Shown: piece by piece, positions 43,749-52,566 of the stretch | Layout: each line of letters starts with the position of its first letter | Position numbering within the stretch: the stretch's first letter is position 1 | NCBI RefSeq assembly: GCF_041434935.1 | Contig: NZ_CP107964.1 | Span: 124,001 to 188,000, forward strand | Direction of reading: 5' to 3' | From: Kitasatospora sp. NBC_00374 | GTDB lineage: Bacteria > Actinomycetota > Actinomycetes > Streptomycetales > Streptomycetaceae | DNA: 64,000 nucleotides | Program-made: the position numbers and the translations under genes | Notes under the pieces: model-generated | What the model was told of the DNA's origin: nothing | The model's input: the letters and a program-made list of their open reading frames with translations, nothing else | Database searches by the model: none

Positions 43749-43775
43749 CTAGGAGACTCACCCGAGCAAAGTAGC
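43749..43775 (-). promoter_or_regulatory. Detached promoter and start of the HNH gene
   Basis: Right of the IS the minus strand reads TACTTT, then GCTCGG, then GTGAGTCTC. TACTTT fits a TANNNT -10 box and the GTG falls about 7 bases after it, the usual arrangement of a leaderless transcript. It now points into the IS instead of the gene. Confidence 0.55.
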
Positions 43776-43907
43776 CTGCCCGGCCGCCACCCTGCGCACC
43801 AGGGCCTCGGCAACCAGGACCGGCAGCCGGAGCAGCGGAGCGAGGGCGGTCGCCACCCCGGCGGCCAGGAGCAGCCGGAGCTCAACACCCCGGGTTCGTG
43901 ATCACTG

Positions 43908-44474
43908 TCAGAGCGGCTTGATGGCCGTGATCCACGCCTTGTTGGCGGCGACGACCCCTGCGGTGCCGCCGCTCCACTGCCGGGCGGGGGCCCCGTTGTC
44001 GGTACGCCAGTCGGCGATCTCCAGCAGTGACGCCGAGTTGAGGTTGGACAGCCCGAGCTCCTTGCGAGGCCCGATCTGGCCCACGTACAGCCAGCCCTGG
44101 TTCCAGCCCTCGGTGCACTCCCACTGGCGGGCGGGTGCGCCGTCGTCCCTGCGCCAGTCGGCGATCTCCAGGCACTTCTTGGAGTTCCGGTTGACCAGCA
44201 TCGTGATGCCGTGTGCCTGCTTGAAATCCCAGAGCTGGTGGGCGCCGCCGGTGCACTCCCACTGCCGGGCGGGGGCCCCGTTGTCGGTACGCCAGTCGGC
44301 GATCTCCAGGCACTTCCCGGAGTTCGCGTTGACGACGGTGGTGGACGACGGCCCGGTGAAGCCGCCGCCCGCCGCGGAGGCCGGGGTGACCGGCAGCACG
44401 GCGAGGAGCGCGACGGCGGTGCCGGCGACGGCCGCGGCGGTGCGCGGACGGTCGAGCGGTGTACGGCTGGTCAT
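43908..44474 (-). CDS. Secreted ricin B-type lectin
   Basis: Predicted 188 residues, ATG 44474 after AAGGGATCGG. The signal peptide ends at PVTPASAAGGG. Three repeats of about 45 residues each centre on CLEIADWRTDNGAPARQWECT-like motifs, a ricin-type beta-trefoil with the Cys/Trp pattern. The third repeat has LLEIADW in place of CLEIADW, so its disulfide is lost. Probably a carbohydrate-binding secreted protein; no enzyme domain is attached. Confidence 0.92.
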   Translation of the reverse strand: MTSRTPLDRPRTAAAVAGTAVALLAVLPVTPASAAGGGFTGPSSTTVVNANSGKCLEIADWRTDNGAPARQWECTGGAHQLWDFKQAHGITMLVNRNSKKCLEIADWRRDDGAPARQWECTEGWNQGWLYVGQIGPRKELGLSNLNSASLLEIADWRTDNGAPARQWSGGTAGVVAANKAWITAIKPL

Positions 44475-44924
44475 CGGAGTCCGATCCCTTGAACGAGTCG
44501 TGAGCGCAGGACGAGCTGGGATCGCCCGGGTGTGGATCGCCCCGGTCCCGTGTCGGCCGGGCGTCGAGACCACGCTCGATCAGCCCGCCCCCTGTTGCCC
44601 CGGCCACCTGCCGGGCTGCCGACACCGGCGCATCATAGGGCAGCCGACCGACAGTCGATCAAGTCCATTGTCGCGCCTGCTCCTGCTCCTGCTTCGGGGC
44701 CGGGGCCGCACAGGGGGGCCGACGGGCCCGGGGGCACGCGGGCCCCGAGCCCGGGCCGGGTTCAGTGATTCCCAATCGGGTTTTTCAAGGGAATGCGTGA
44801 CGGTGCGTGAGTGTGTCACCCGCTGCGAGAGCGCTCCGGGGTGCGGCTCGACGGTGAACGTGCGGTGGTCCGTATGAGGGCCCAGAGAACGTCGAGGCGG
44901 CGCCGGGCCAAGGCGAGGACGGAC

Positions 44925-45032
44925 CAGGGCGGAGATGCGGAGCCTGACGCAGGTCTTCACGATGCGGTGGGCGCGGGCCGCGGTCAGGTTGTGGGTGCGT
45001 CCCGGCAGGGCCCGTGAGATCCACCCGAGCTT
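44925..45032 (-). pseudogene. IS5-family transposase remnant
   Basis: A 36-codon stretch reads KLGWISRALPGRTHNLTAARAHRIVKTCVRL, matching the conserved pattern SPALPGRTHDLTAARxHRIIxTC of IS5/IS112-type transposases. No start, ends or DDE residues remain. In the rest of 44475-45247 I see no gene. Confidence 0.6.
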
Positions 45033-45247
45033 TCCCTCGTCAGCGTCTGCCGCACCCGCGACGGCGCACCGCCCAGCGCCCGCACGGTGCAGAACCTCGT
45101 CCTCGAATCGCACCACGCCGACGCTGGTCTGGGGGCCCGACAGTCGGCCAGGGGCGCAGCACACGGCCGTCCCAGCCTAAGGATGCGCCTGGCGGCAGTG
45201 GCACCGGGCCCGAGCCGTGAGATGAAGGCATGGGTCGGGTTGCGGGG

Positions 45248-45344
45248 CGGAGAGGGCAGGATTCGAACCTGCGCGGGCTCCCGAGGGGACCCTGCTCGGC
45301 CATCACTGGCCAGGCACCCGATGAACCGCTCCGGGCACCTCTCC
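45248..45344 (-). ncRNA. tRNA-Ser-like RNA with GNRA-capped arm, copy B
   Basis: 97 nt, same fold as copy A: GGAGAGG/CCTCTCC acceptor, discriminator G, identical D and T arms, and TGCCTGGCCA-GTGA-TGGCCGAGCA in the anticodon position, with the GNRA loop GTGA. The variable arm differs (GGG-TCCC-CTC-GGGA-G-CCC) but keeps pairing, so changes on both strands have been compensated. Promoter module conserved. Confidence 0.88.
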
Positions 45345-45373
45345 CAACACCGGGGAGCCGTGGTTCCAGCTCC

Positions 45374-45429
45374 CTGACGCGCTCTCAGCATGCCCCGCCG
45401 CGCTGACCAGCCGCTGACACCCCACTGAT
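45374..45429 (-). promoter_or_regulatory. Promoter module of tRNA-like copy B
   Basis: CTGAC at 45403, CTGAC at 45414 and CTGAT at 45425 (period 11), plus CTGAC at 45374, 29 bp nearer the RNA, and CATGCT at the -10-like position. The spacing matches copies A and D exactly although the intervening bases differ. Beyond it to 45691 no gene is seen. Confidence 0.7.
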
Positions 45430-45691
45430 CCCGGGCCCACAGCGGGCAGCACGTCCCACAGGAGCGGCCGGGCGGACGGGGGCCGGCAGGGTGAGGAGCG
45501 GCGGCGAACCATGGCGCGCCTTCGAGCAGCGGCGGGCACGGGCCCTGGGTCAGATACTTCTCTGCAGCCGGTGGGACGGCCGGAGCGGGCACGCGGGGCG
45601 CAGCCGGAGCGCCCCGCGGGGATCTGCAACCCAGTTCCCCGGCGGCGAACAGTTCCCGGCTCGGCCCAACGCCCTCACGGCCAACGTCCGG

Positions 45692-46294
45692 CTACTCCCA
45701 GGGGTCGTTCCCCGATGCCCAGGCCGCCGCCTCGTCCGTGTTGTGCAGGAAGCGCGGGTCCGCCATGTCCTGGAGCGAGTCGTCACTGATCGGCCACTTC
45801 GGCCACTCGTTGCGCAGCAGCTTGAGCAGGAACTCGGCCATCCCACAGCGATACACCGACCACTCAAGATTCCCACGTGAGTACACCGCGACCCGCCATC
45901 GGTCTGGGTCCGGATCAGTCGTGATCCAGCAGAGGGTGTCGGCTGCGGCTGTCCATCCCCAGATGAGCAGTTCCTCGAGTCGGTGCTGCCCCTCATCCGC
46001 GGGACCCCACCGGTTCACCGCCTCATCCGCGAGCGCTTCCTCGGAGAGCCGCGAAACCGTGTTCCCATGCTGCTCGTCCGAGGTGACGGCGGGGATTTGG
46101 ATGCCGACCATCTGCTCGATCGAGCCGCTGCCGAATTTGGCGACAAAAGCCCGATAGTCGGCGGGGAAGGAACTCCCGTAGACCTGCTCCACCGCACTCC
46201 AGTCGACCGTGTCCCCACAGGTCGGCCCGATGCACGACAGCAGTTCTCCGATGCCCGCCATGGCGGCGGCTGCGGCGGACTGATTGCCACTCAC
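45692..46294 (-). CDS. SMI1/KNR4 (SUKH) family protein
   Basis: About 200 residues. IGPTCGDTVDWSAVEQVYGSSFPADYRAFVAKFGSGSIEQMVGIQIP is the SUKH fold, with LIWGWTAAADTLCWITTDPDPDRWRVAVYSRGNLEWSVYRCGMAEFL and a closing WPKWPISDDSL. SUKH proteins are common immunity proteins for polymorphic toxins. GTG 46294 is preferred: if the adjacent IS and one TAA are removed, GGGAGCC lies 7 bp upstream of it. ATG 46261 is the alternative. The IS has displaced its ribosome site, so current expression is doubtful. Confidence 0.85.
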   Translation of the reverse strand: MSGNQSAAAAAMAGIGELLSCIGPTCGDTVDWSAVEQVYGSSFPADYRAFVAKFGSGSIEQMVGIQIPAVTSDEQHGNTVSRLSEEALADEAVNRWGPADEGQHRLEELLIWGWTAAADTLCWITTDPDPDRWRVAVYSRGNLEWSVYRCGMAEFLLKLLRNEWPKWPISDDSLQDMADPRFLHNTDEAAAWASGNDPWE

Positions 46295-46398
46295 TCTAAC
46301 GAGTAGCCGCACGATAGTGACGCGATCTTGATCGTGCGGGAGCCCCGCGACTTGAGCGCTGGTTTGTGGCGGTGCTGGCCTGGCAGGATCGGCTCGTG

Positions 46399-46935
46399 AT
46401 GAAAACCTCGGTGACTATGCGCGAGCTTGTTGTCGGTGACTGCCACGCTGTACATGCCTTCGCCAGCCTGCCGGAGGCTTGCCGCTACCAGGCGTGGGGG
46501 CCGAACACCGAGGAACAGACGCGGGACTTCGTCCAAAGCGCGGTGGATGCCCGGTTGCAGTCCCCGCGGGCGAGATTCGTGTATGCGGCCTGCCTCGACG
46601 GTGAACTCGTCGGTATCGGCGAGTTGAAGGTTCGTAGCCTGGCCCACCGTCAGGGCGAGATCTCCTATCTCGTCCATCCTCGGGTGTGGGGTCGAGGCGT
46701 GGGCACAGCCATCGGCGGGGAACTACTCGGCACAGGGTTTGGGCTGATAGGACTGCACCGGATCTATGCGACCTGCGATCCTCGCAACGTCGCATCGGCC
46801 CGGGTGCTGGGCAAGCTCGGCATGACCCACGAGGGCCGGCACCGGCACACCGCGCGGATCCGGGACGGCTGGCGTGACTCCGACGTCTTCAGCATCCTCG
46901 GCCAGGAATGGGCGCACCGGCCCGGGCCTGAATGA
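46399..46935 (+). CDS. GNAT acetyltransferase, passenger of the IS
   Basis: Predicted 178 residues from ATG 46399 (GTG 46366 is an alternative). MRELVVGDCHAVHAFASLPEACRYQAWGPNTEEQTRDF and ISYLVHPRVWGRGVGTAIGGELLGTGFGLIGLHRIYATCDPRNVASARVLGKLGMTHEGRHR match the RimJ/RimL-type GNAT fold, with acetyl-CoA loop RGVGTA. It is inside the inverted repeats, ~80 bp from the left end, and could acetylate a drug or a protein N-terminus. Substrate unknown. Confidence 0.92.
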   Translation: MKTSVTMRELVVGDCHAVHAFASLPEACRYQAWGPNTEEQTRDFVQSAVDARLQSPRARFVYAACLDGELVGIGELKVRSLAHRQGEISYLVHPRVWGRGVGTAIGGELLGTGFGLIGLHRIYATCDPRNVASARVLGKLGMTHEGRHRHTARIRDGWRDSDVFSILGQEWAHRPGPE

Positions 46936-47011
46936 TCGGGGTATCGGTGGCCAGGCTCCGGCAGCGGCCCTGGTGCCGGAGGGCGAAGAGCCGCGCGGGA
47001 TCATCTGGCGT

Positions 47012-47989
47012 GTGAAGTCAAGCTGGGCCCGCGCGGCCTGTTCTGATTCTGCCCTGTGCGGGATCTCGAAGGAACACCTGGGTGCGCTGATCACCGAGTT
47101 GGCCGGGCCGTGGACCGCCGCCCGAGACTCCGAGCTTGCCAAACGGCGTGGCCATGGTCGACTGCGGGCGGCCGGGGCCGGGCTGGATCACCAGTTGGTC
47201 TTCGTGGACCGGGTCCTGGTGACCTTGGTGGTGCTGCGCTGGGCGCTGTCGCACAGGGTGCTCGCGGTGCTGTTCGGAGTCTCGCCCTCCACGATCGACC
47301 GGGCGGTCGGAGAGATGCGCCCGCTGCTGGCCGCTCGCGGCTTCGCGGTGCCGGATCGGCCCGGGATCAGGCTCAGGACCCTCGCGGACGTGTTCGCCTA
47401 TGCCCAGGCCGAGGGGATCACGCTGCGGATCGACGGTACCGAGGTGCAGGTACGCCGCCCGAAGGCGGGGCGGCTGGGCCGTAAGGCGTTCGTGTCGGGC
47501 AAGAAGAGGCAGAACACCGAGAAGGCCACGATGATCAGCGACGAGCAGGGGCGGGAGCTGTGGCTCGGGGCGATCCGCCCGGGCCGTATGCACGATGCCA
47601 CCGCAGTACGCACCGAGGGCATCGAGGAGCAGCTGCGGCTGCACCCGAAGGTGAAGGCCGAAGTCGACTCCGGCTATGCCGGCCTGGCCCGCGACTTCCC
47701 CGGCCAGGTCAGCGCCCCGCCGAAGAAACCAGCGGCGGACGCCGGGCCGTCCGAGCGCAACTTCTACGACCACACGCGCCGCCGCCAATCCCAACGGCGG
47801 ATCATGGTCGAGCACGCCAACGCAGAGATCAAGCAGTGGCGGTCGCTGCAACGCTGGACCGGCGAGCGCGACGACCTGCCTGAGGTCATCGCCGCAATCG
47901 GCGCCCTGGTCTCCGACCGCAGCGCCAAGCGCCCGACCCGCAGAAGGCCGAGCACGGAACTCGACCTCGTCCGCGCGACGGCCTGCTGA
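47012..47989 (+). CDS. IS5-family (DDE_Tnp_4) transposase
   Basis: Predicted 325 residues from GTG 47012, 76 bp after the GNAT stop. N-terminal HTH_Tnp_4 (SKEHLGALITELAGPWTAARDSELAKRRGH, DRVLVTLVVLRWALSHRVLAVLFGVSPSTIDRAVGEMRPLL), then catalytic residues in LRIDGTEVQV, AEVDSGYAGLARDFPG and MVEHANAEIKQWRSLQRW. Length and motif order are complete, so the element may still be active. Confidence 0.93.
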   Translation: MKSSWARAACSDSALCGISKEHLGALITELAGPWTAARDSELAKRRGHGRLRAAGAGLDHQLVFVDRVLVTLVVLRWALSHRVLAVLFGVSPSTIDRAVGEMRPLLAARGFAVPDRPGIRLRTLADVFAYAQAEGITLRIDGTEVQVRRPKAGRLGRKAFVSGKKRQNTEKATMISDEQGRELWLGAIRPGRMHDATAVRTEGIEEQLRLHPKVKAEVDSGYAGLARDFPGQVSAPPKKPAADAGPSERNFYDHTRRRQSQRRIMVEHANAEIKQWRSLQRWTGERDDLPEVIAAIGALVSDRSAKRPTRRRPSTELDLVRATAC

Positions 47990-48041
47990 TCCACCCCGAG
48001 CCGAACCGCCAGGCCAGCACGTCCCAAGCCCTATCGTGCGG

Positions 48042-48236
48042 CTACTCGTAAGGCTCCCATTGTGTCGGGGCATCCTTGCCCGGCGCACTGTCGGCCGCAC
48101 CGGCGGGGGCTTCGGGGGCCGCGAGCTCGGTTGGACGGCGCCCCTCGCGGCGACCGGGGGCGGCCTGACGGATTTCAAGCTCCCGCCGCGCGCCGCAGAC
48201 GTTTTCACCTGCGCCGACCAGCACCAGCCCTATCAC
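48042..48236 (-). CDS. Small ORF cut by the IS end
   Basis: A 64-codon frame from GTG 48236 (VIGLVLVGAGENVCGARRELEIRQ...PGKDAPTQWEP) runs to the right end of the IS. Before the insertion it would have ended PTQWEP-stop, 7 bp upstream of the SMI1-like GTG. It was probably the gene ahead of that protein. No family recognised. The rest of the space to 48535 holds a second plus-strand fragment, LKVRLHSETEIARVAQQALNDRVRLLHPGSTLEESFLGHR (from 48369), which I could not assign. Confidence 0.35.
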   Translation of the reverse strand: MIGLVLVGAGENVCGARRELEIRQAAPGRREGRRPTELAAPEAPAGAADSAPGKDAPTQWEPYE

Positions 48237-48535
48237 GATCTACAACTGCCGCGTCGGCGCCACCGTCCAGCCATGCGCGCTCATCAGGCCCGGGCTACCC
48301 CGGCCAACGCACATCATTCACCGCTGACGACCTTGGGGGGTGTGGCGACGGCCTGTCTGAAGGTCGCCATGCTGAAGGTGCGTCTTCACAGCGAGACCGA
48401 AATCGCGCGTGTGGCGCAGCAGGCGCTGAACGACCGGGTGCGGCTGCTGCATCCGGGGTCGACCTTGGAGGAGAGCTTCCTCGGTCACCGCATCAAGGTG
48501 TCAGGTCCCCGGACCGGCAGGGGCATCAGCCGGGG

Positions 48536-49024
48536 TCAGGCGGCCGGGGCACCCGCCGCGGCTGTGGCCAGCCGGGCCAGGGTGGTGCGGATGCCTGCGC
48601 GGTTGACCTCGATCCGGCGCGCGGGGCCGGTGCCGGCGAAGACCAGGCCCAGCAGTTCGGCGGCGCGGGCGCCGCGGCCGGTGCGCAGGTCCTGCCAGGA
48701 CTCGGTGACCCGGGTGCCGGCGCCCTCGGGCTCGAAGCGGTACCGCCAGCGCGCGATCGGCAGGCCGAGCACGTCCACGTCGAAGGTGAACTCGGCGCCC
48801 GGCGCGGCCACCGTCACCCGGCCCGTGGTGAACCACACGAACAGGCCCCGCCGGTTGAACCCGACGAACCGGGTGCCGGGCCGGGCGGCCGGGCCGGCCA
48901 GCCAGACCCGGCGGCACTCCGGGCTCCACCGCCCCATCGCCCGCAGGTCCGCCACCAGCCGGTAGAGCGTCTGGGGAGCGGCGTCGACCAGGATGGACTC
49001 CTCGATCTCGAACTGACGCGGCAT
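48536..49024 (-). CDS. SRPBCC family polyketide cyclase-like protein
   Basis: Predicted 162 residues, ATG 49024 after AGGAAGAAG. FEIEESILVDAAPQTLYRLVADLRAMGRWSPECRRVWL and AEFTFDVDVLGLPIARWRYRFEPEGAGTRVTESWQDLRTG are the START-like hydrophobic-pocket fold. Members bind lipids or act as cyclases. It is 54 bp downstream of the thioesterase gene on the same strand, so a shared operon is likely. Confidence 0.9.
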   Translation of the reverse strand: MPRQFEIEESILVDAAPQTLYRLVADLRAMGRWSPECRRVWLAGPAARPGTRFVGFNRRGLFVWFTTGRVTVAAPGAEFTFDVDVLGLPIARWRYRFEPEGAGTRVTESWQDLRTGRGARAAELLGLVFAGTGPARRIEVNRAGIRTTLARLATAAAGAPAA

Positions 49025-49078
49025 CGGCTTCTTCCTGACGAAGGGGTGCCCGGCGGACCCGTCCGGGCTCGGGTGCCG

Positions 49079-49885
49079 TCAGCCGCGGGCGGCGACGAAC
49101 AGGCTCTGCGAGGCGCGGCCGATCGGGCCCCGCTCGTCGTGGAGCCCGGCCTCCGCCGTGCCGATCCCGTCCGGGGCGACGGCGGTCCGGGCGTCGATGC
49201 AGACCCAGTCGCCGACAGGATGGCGGTGCAGGTTCACCGTCAGGTCCGGGTTGACGAACAGGTGCGAGGTGAAGTCGAGTTCGTTGCTGACCCCGTTGAT
49301 GGAATCCGCCGCCACCAGCACCCGCTCCAGCGGGTCGGTCTTCTCCCCGGCCACCAGAGGAACCCGCATCCGCAGCCAGCAGGCGGCCGGCCCCCGCTCC
49401 AGGAAGGATCCGGCCGCGAACCGGAACTCCATGGCGGTGTGGTAGCCCTGCTCCCAGGGCACCGCGAAGAACGGCTGCGGCCGGGAGCGGCCGGGCGGCG
49501 CCACCACGGGCTCCGGCGCGACCCCGGGCACCGAGCCGGGCGCCGTACGGATGCTCAGCGCGGTCGCCCGCATGACCTCCGTACCGCCGTCCACCGCCAG
49601 CGAGACCCCCACCAGCTCCACGCTGCGCCCCGCCCGCAGGACCCGGGTGGCCACCGTCAGCGGCCGCAGCGGCACCGGCCGCAGGATCTCGAAGGTCATC
49701 CGGGCCACCCGCAGGTCCTCCCGGGCGCCCGGGCGCAGCAGCACCGCCCGGCCCAGCAGGGCGGCGGGCGGCCCGGCGTGCTGGCTGTCCACGTCCCACG
49801 GCCCCCGGGCGTACCCGGTGGGGGCGAACCGCTCCTGCGAGAGCTGCTCGAAGAACGCCTCGGCCCCGCTGCCGGTCCCGGTCAT
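49079..49885 (-). CDS. Acyl-CoA thioesterase (double hot-dog)
   Basis: Predicted 268 residues, ATG 49885 after GGGAGACAGG. Two hot-dog halves: residues ~20-110 (DVDSQHAGPPAALLGRAVLLRPGAREDLRVARMTFEILRPVPLRPLTVATRVLRAGRSVELVGVSL) and ~150-268 (VPLVAGEKTDPLERVLVAADSINGVSNELDFTSHLFVNPDLTVNLHRHPVGDWVCIDARTAV), as in TesB-like thioesterases that hydrolyse acyl-CoA. Precedes the SRPBCC gene. Confidence 0.92.
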   Translation of the reverse strand: MTGTGSGAEAFFEQLSQERFAPTGYARGPWDVDSQHAGPPAALLGRAVLLRPGAREDLRVARMTFEILRPVPLRPLTVATRVLRAGRSVELVGVSLAVDGGTEVMRATALSIRTAPGSVPGVAPEPVVAPPGRSRPQPFFAVPWEQGYHTAMEFRFAAGSFLERGPAACWLRMRVPLVAGEKTDPLERVLVAADSINGVSNELDFTSHLFVNPDLTVNLHRHPVGDWVCIDARTAVAPDGIGTAEAGLHDERGPIGRASQSLFVAARG

Positions 49886-50022
49886 CGCCTGTCTCCCGTC
49901 GGTCGCCAGCAGCAGGCTACTGGCTGGTAGTCGCCGCTGTCCCGGGTTCCGGCCACCCGCCCCGCCTCGGAAGTCCTCGGCACTCCCTGCGACGATGACG
50001 GCCCCGACCTGGAAGGACGCAC

Positions 50023-50574
50023 GTGAAAGACGCCGGCGAAACCGCCCCGACGGACGATCGACGGGACCCGGCAGTAGCAGCCGGTGGCGCGGCGGAGCCG
50101 GCCGTCTCCGCCCGTCCCCCGCGGTTCTCCCGCCTCCTGGCCGGCGCCGCAGTCGCCGCGACCGTAGTGGCTGCCGTGACGGCGGTGGCCGTCTCGGGCC
50201 TGGCCGGGCAGCCCACCGCCACACCGGCCGTCACTCGATCGCCCACCTCGGCACCCGCCGATTCGCCCACGCCCTCCGCGTCCCCCACACCCTCGCCGAC
50301 ACCGGCACCCTCCGACTCCCCGTCACCATCGCTCATTCCCGCCCCCACCGCAGCGAAGACCGACACACCGTCGCCCACCACCACCCGCAGCCGTCCCGCG
50401 CCCACACACGCGGCGAACACCCCAGGGCCGCGGCCGACCAGCAACGACCCTGCCCCCGGCTGCAACTGCACCATCGTCCACCCGGACCCCGGACCCCAAC
50501 CCACCTGCGGAACACCGAGCAACCCCTGCCACGCCACCCCACTCCCGAACACCCCAATCCCCACTCCGCACTGA
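50023..50574 (+). CDS. Ser/Pro/Thr-rich single-pass membrane protein
   Basis: Predicted 183 residues from GTG 50023 (GGAAGGACG upstream). Residues 1-36 are cytosolic, a hydrophobic helix follows at about 37-62 (LLAGAAVAATVVAAVTAVAVSGLA), then ~100 residues of Thr/Pro/Ser repeats and a Cys-containing tail (GCNCTIVHPDPGPQPTCGTPSNPCHA). Probably a wall-spanning, O-mannosylated-type surface protein. Function unknown. Confidence 0.82.
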   Translation: MKDAGETAPTDDRRDPAVAAGGAAEPAVSARPPRFSRLLAGAAVAATVVAAVTAVAVSGLAGQPTATPAVTRSPTSAPADSPTPSASPTPSPTPAPSDSPSPSLIPAPTAAKTDTPSPTTTRSRPAPTHAANTPGPRPTSNDPAPGCNCTIVHPDPGPQPTCGTPSNPCHATPLPNTPIPTPH

Positions 50575-50586
50575 ACACCCGCACGC

Positions 50587-51576
50587 CCATCGCAGCGCGA
50601 CACGGGAAGCAGGCCCCGCGACCCGCGGCCGCGGGGACAGGGCGGCGGCCTGCGGTCCGGGCGGGAGAGGCGCACGGCGCAGCACGGGCGGGCGGGATGC
50701 TCGCGGACCTGGACGTGGCCGACGGGATGCGCGTGCTGGACGTCGGGACGGGCGCCGGCTGGAACGCCGGCCTGCCGGCCTGGCGGCTCGGCGGCGAGCG
50801 GGTGGTGACCGTCGAGGTGGATCCGCGCCTCGCCGCGGCCGCCCAGGAGCGCCTCGCGGCCCGGGGCCTGCACCCGCACTGCGTGGCCGGGGACGGCGCG
50901 GCCGGGTACCCGGACCGGGCGCCGTACGACCGGATCGTCGTGACGTTCTCCGTGACGGACGTTCCGGCCGCGTGGGTGGCGCAGACCGCGCCGGGTGGGC
51001 TGATCGTCGTGCCGTGGGGGCACCGAGTTCGGCGGCGAGGCCGTCGCCCGCCTCACCGTCGCCCCGGGCGGTGTCGCGCAGGGCCGCTTCACCCGGTCCT
51101 CCGCGTTCATGCGCATGCGCTCCCAGCGTGGCGTGCGGCCGCCGTTCGACGCCTATCTGAAGGGCCGGCCGTGGCCGGCCGACGGCCGCCGTTCCACCAC
51201 GGCGCTGTCGCCGGCGCTCACCGGCGGCTGGGTCGAGCAGTTCGCGATCGGCCTGCGGGTCCCCCACGTGTTCTGGCGCAGCGAGCGGTACGAGGACGGC
51301 ACCTACACGCTGTGGCTCTACGACTCCACCGACACCCGGTCCTGGGCGAGCGCCGACTGGGAGCCGGACCGCAGCACGTACGAGGTCGTGCAGGCCGGCC
51401 CGCGGTCGCTGTGGGGCGAGGTCGAGGCCGCCTGGCGCTGGTGGGACGCCCAGGGCCGGCCCGGCTTCACCCGGTTCGGCCTCACCGTCGACGCCGCCGG
51501 CCAGCACGCGTGGCTCGACAGCCCCGACCACCCCGTGGGCGCGCGGTGCTCCGGCGGGGGGCGGCTCGCGGTGTGA
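50587..51576 (+). pseudogene. Frameshifted protein-L-isoaspartate methyltransferase-like gene
   Basis: The SAM site is clear: AGMLADLDVADGMRVLDVGTGAGWNAGLPAWRLGG, VVTVEVDPRLAAAAQERL, YPDRAPYDRIVVTFSV and PGGLIVVPWG. At about 51020 the frame shifts and continues as FGGEAVARLTVAPGGVAQGRFTRSSAFMRMRSQRG to the stop at 51576. The N-terminus is also shortened or lost. One base change would restore most of the reading frame, so it may be recent decay or an assembly error. Confidence 0.78.
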
Positions 51577-51844
51577 GGCGGTGCCGATCGAGAAGGTCCG
51601 TCCCGTCCCGGCCGCGGCAGGTGACACGGCGGCCGAGCCGGCGGCGGTGCGGATGGTGCGTGCGGGTCCTGCCCGGGCCGGGGCGCGCAGGGCGGACCGG
51701 TCCGGACGGGTGCGGTACTGGAGAGGATGGGCTCTCCCGCGAAATCATGTGACGGACGATCGGACACGTGTGCTCTAATGCGCTGTCACGCCGTCCACGC
51801 ACCACCTGCGAGTGCGACCTCAGAACCGGGAGCAGTACCGGCCG

Positions 51845-52453
51845 ATGAACGCTGTATGCCCCCGATGCGCCGAGTGCGACCAGACCGTGAGCGTGCCGCA
51901 CGCCTTGACCGACACCGGCCACCCGCTCGCGGCACCGGAGCACGGCCTGCTCCTGCCGCCACCGCCACCGGCGCCGGCGGCGGTCGAGCGCGCCAAGCCC
52001 GCCATCGCGCTCTACGCCGCGGCGGCCGTGATCACCGTCCTCGGGCTGAAGAACATGGCCGACAGCCTCCCCGACCTGCGGGACGCCAACGCGTCCTACC
52101 GCATGGGCTACCTCCTCGGCCCGCTGATCCTCACCGTGCCCTTGGCGCTGGCCGGGCTGGTCGTGCAGCTGGCGACGAAACGGCGGCGGGTCAAGGTGGC
52201 CGAGGACGCGGCCCGGAGGCGGCGCGCGGTCTGGGAACGGTGCCACCGGGTCTGGCAGGCGGCCTGGTTGTGCCGACGGTGCCGGATGGCGTTCTTCCCG
52301 AAGGGGGCGATCCGCCCGGACTTCCCCGCCTCTCCGGCCATAGCGGTGGCGCAGCTTCCGATGTGGGTGACGACGACAGCCGAGCGTGAGTTCAGCGTGC
52401 CGGAGCCTGCCGAGCGTAAGTTCGCCGTGTCGGAGCCTGCCGGTCCGCGCTGA
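51845..52453 (+). CDS. Two-pass membrane protein with N-terminal Cys motif
   Basis: Predicted 202 residues, ATG 51845 after CGGGAGCAG. N-terminal CPRCAECDQTVSVPHAL may bind metal. Two membrane helices at about 54-70 and 90-112 flank a short loop; a basic, helical cytosolic domain (TKRRRVKVAEDAARRRRAVWERCHRVWQAAWLCRRCRMAFFP) with a further CxxC follows. Resembles short streptomycete zinc-ribbon membrane proteins. Role unknown. Confidence 0.82.
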   Translation: MNAVCPRCAECDQTVSVPHALTDTGHPLAAPEHGLLLPPPPPAPAAVERAKPAIALYAAAAVITVLGLKNMADSLPDLRDANASYRMGYLLGPLILTVPLALAGLVVQLATKRRRVKVAEDAARRRRAVWERCHRVWQAAWLCRRCRMAFFPKGAIRPDFPASPAIAVAQLPMWVTTTAEREFSVPEPAERKFAVSEPAGPR

Positions 52454-52566
52454 ACCCCGGACCGGCCGGGGATCCGCCCGGCGCCGGCGGGGGCGATCGG
52501 GCGGAGCCTGCGCAGGAGGCCGTGCCGCGACGTACCGGGTCGGCGTGCACGGCCCGGCGCGGTGGG

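Larger units (their letters stand above)
46300..48048. mobile_element. IS5-family element carrying an acetyltransferase (1749 bp)
   Basis: Terminal repeats ACGAGTAGCCGCACGATAG at 46299-46317 and the complement at 48031-48049 flank it, with TAA on both sides (46297-46299, 48049-48051), the TNA-type duplication of the IS1031-like IS5 group. A subterminal repeat GTGCTGGCCTGGC also recurs inverted near both ends. Between the ends lie a GNAT gene and a DDE transposase, so the acetyltransferase is a passenger. Confidence 0.85.
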
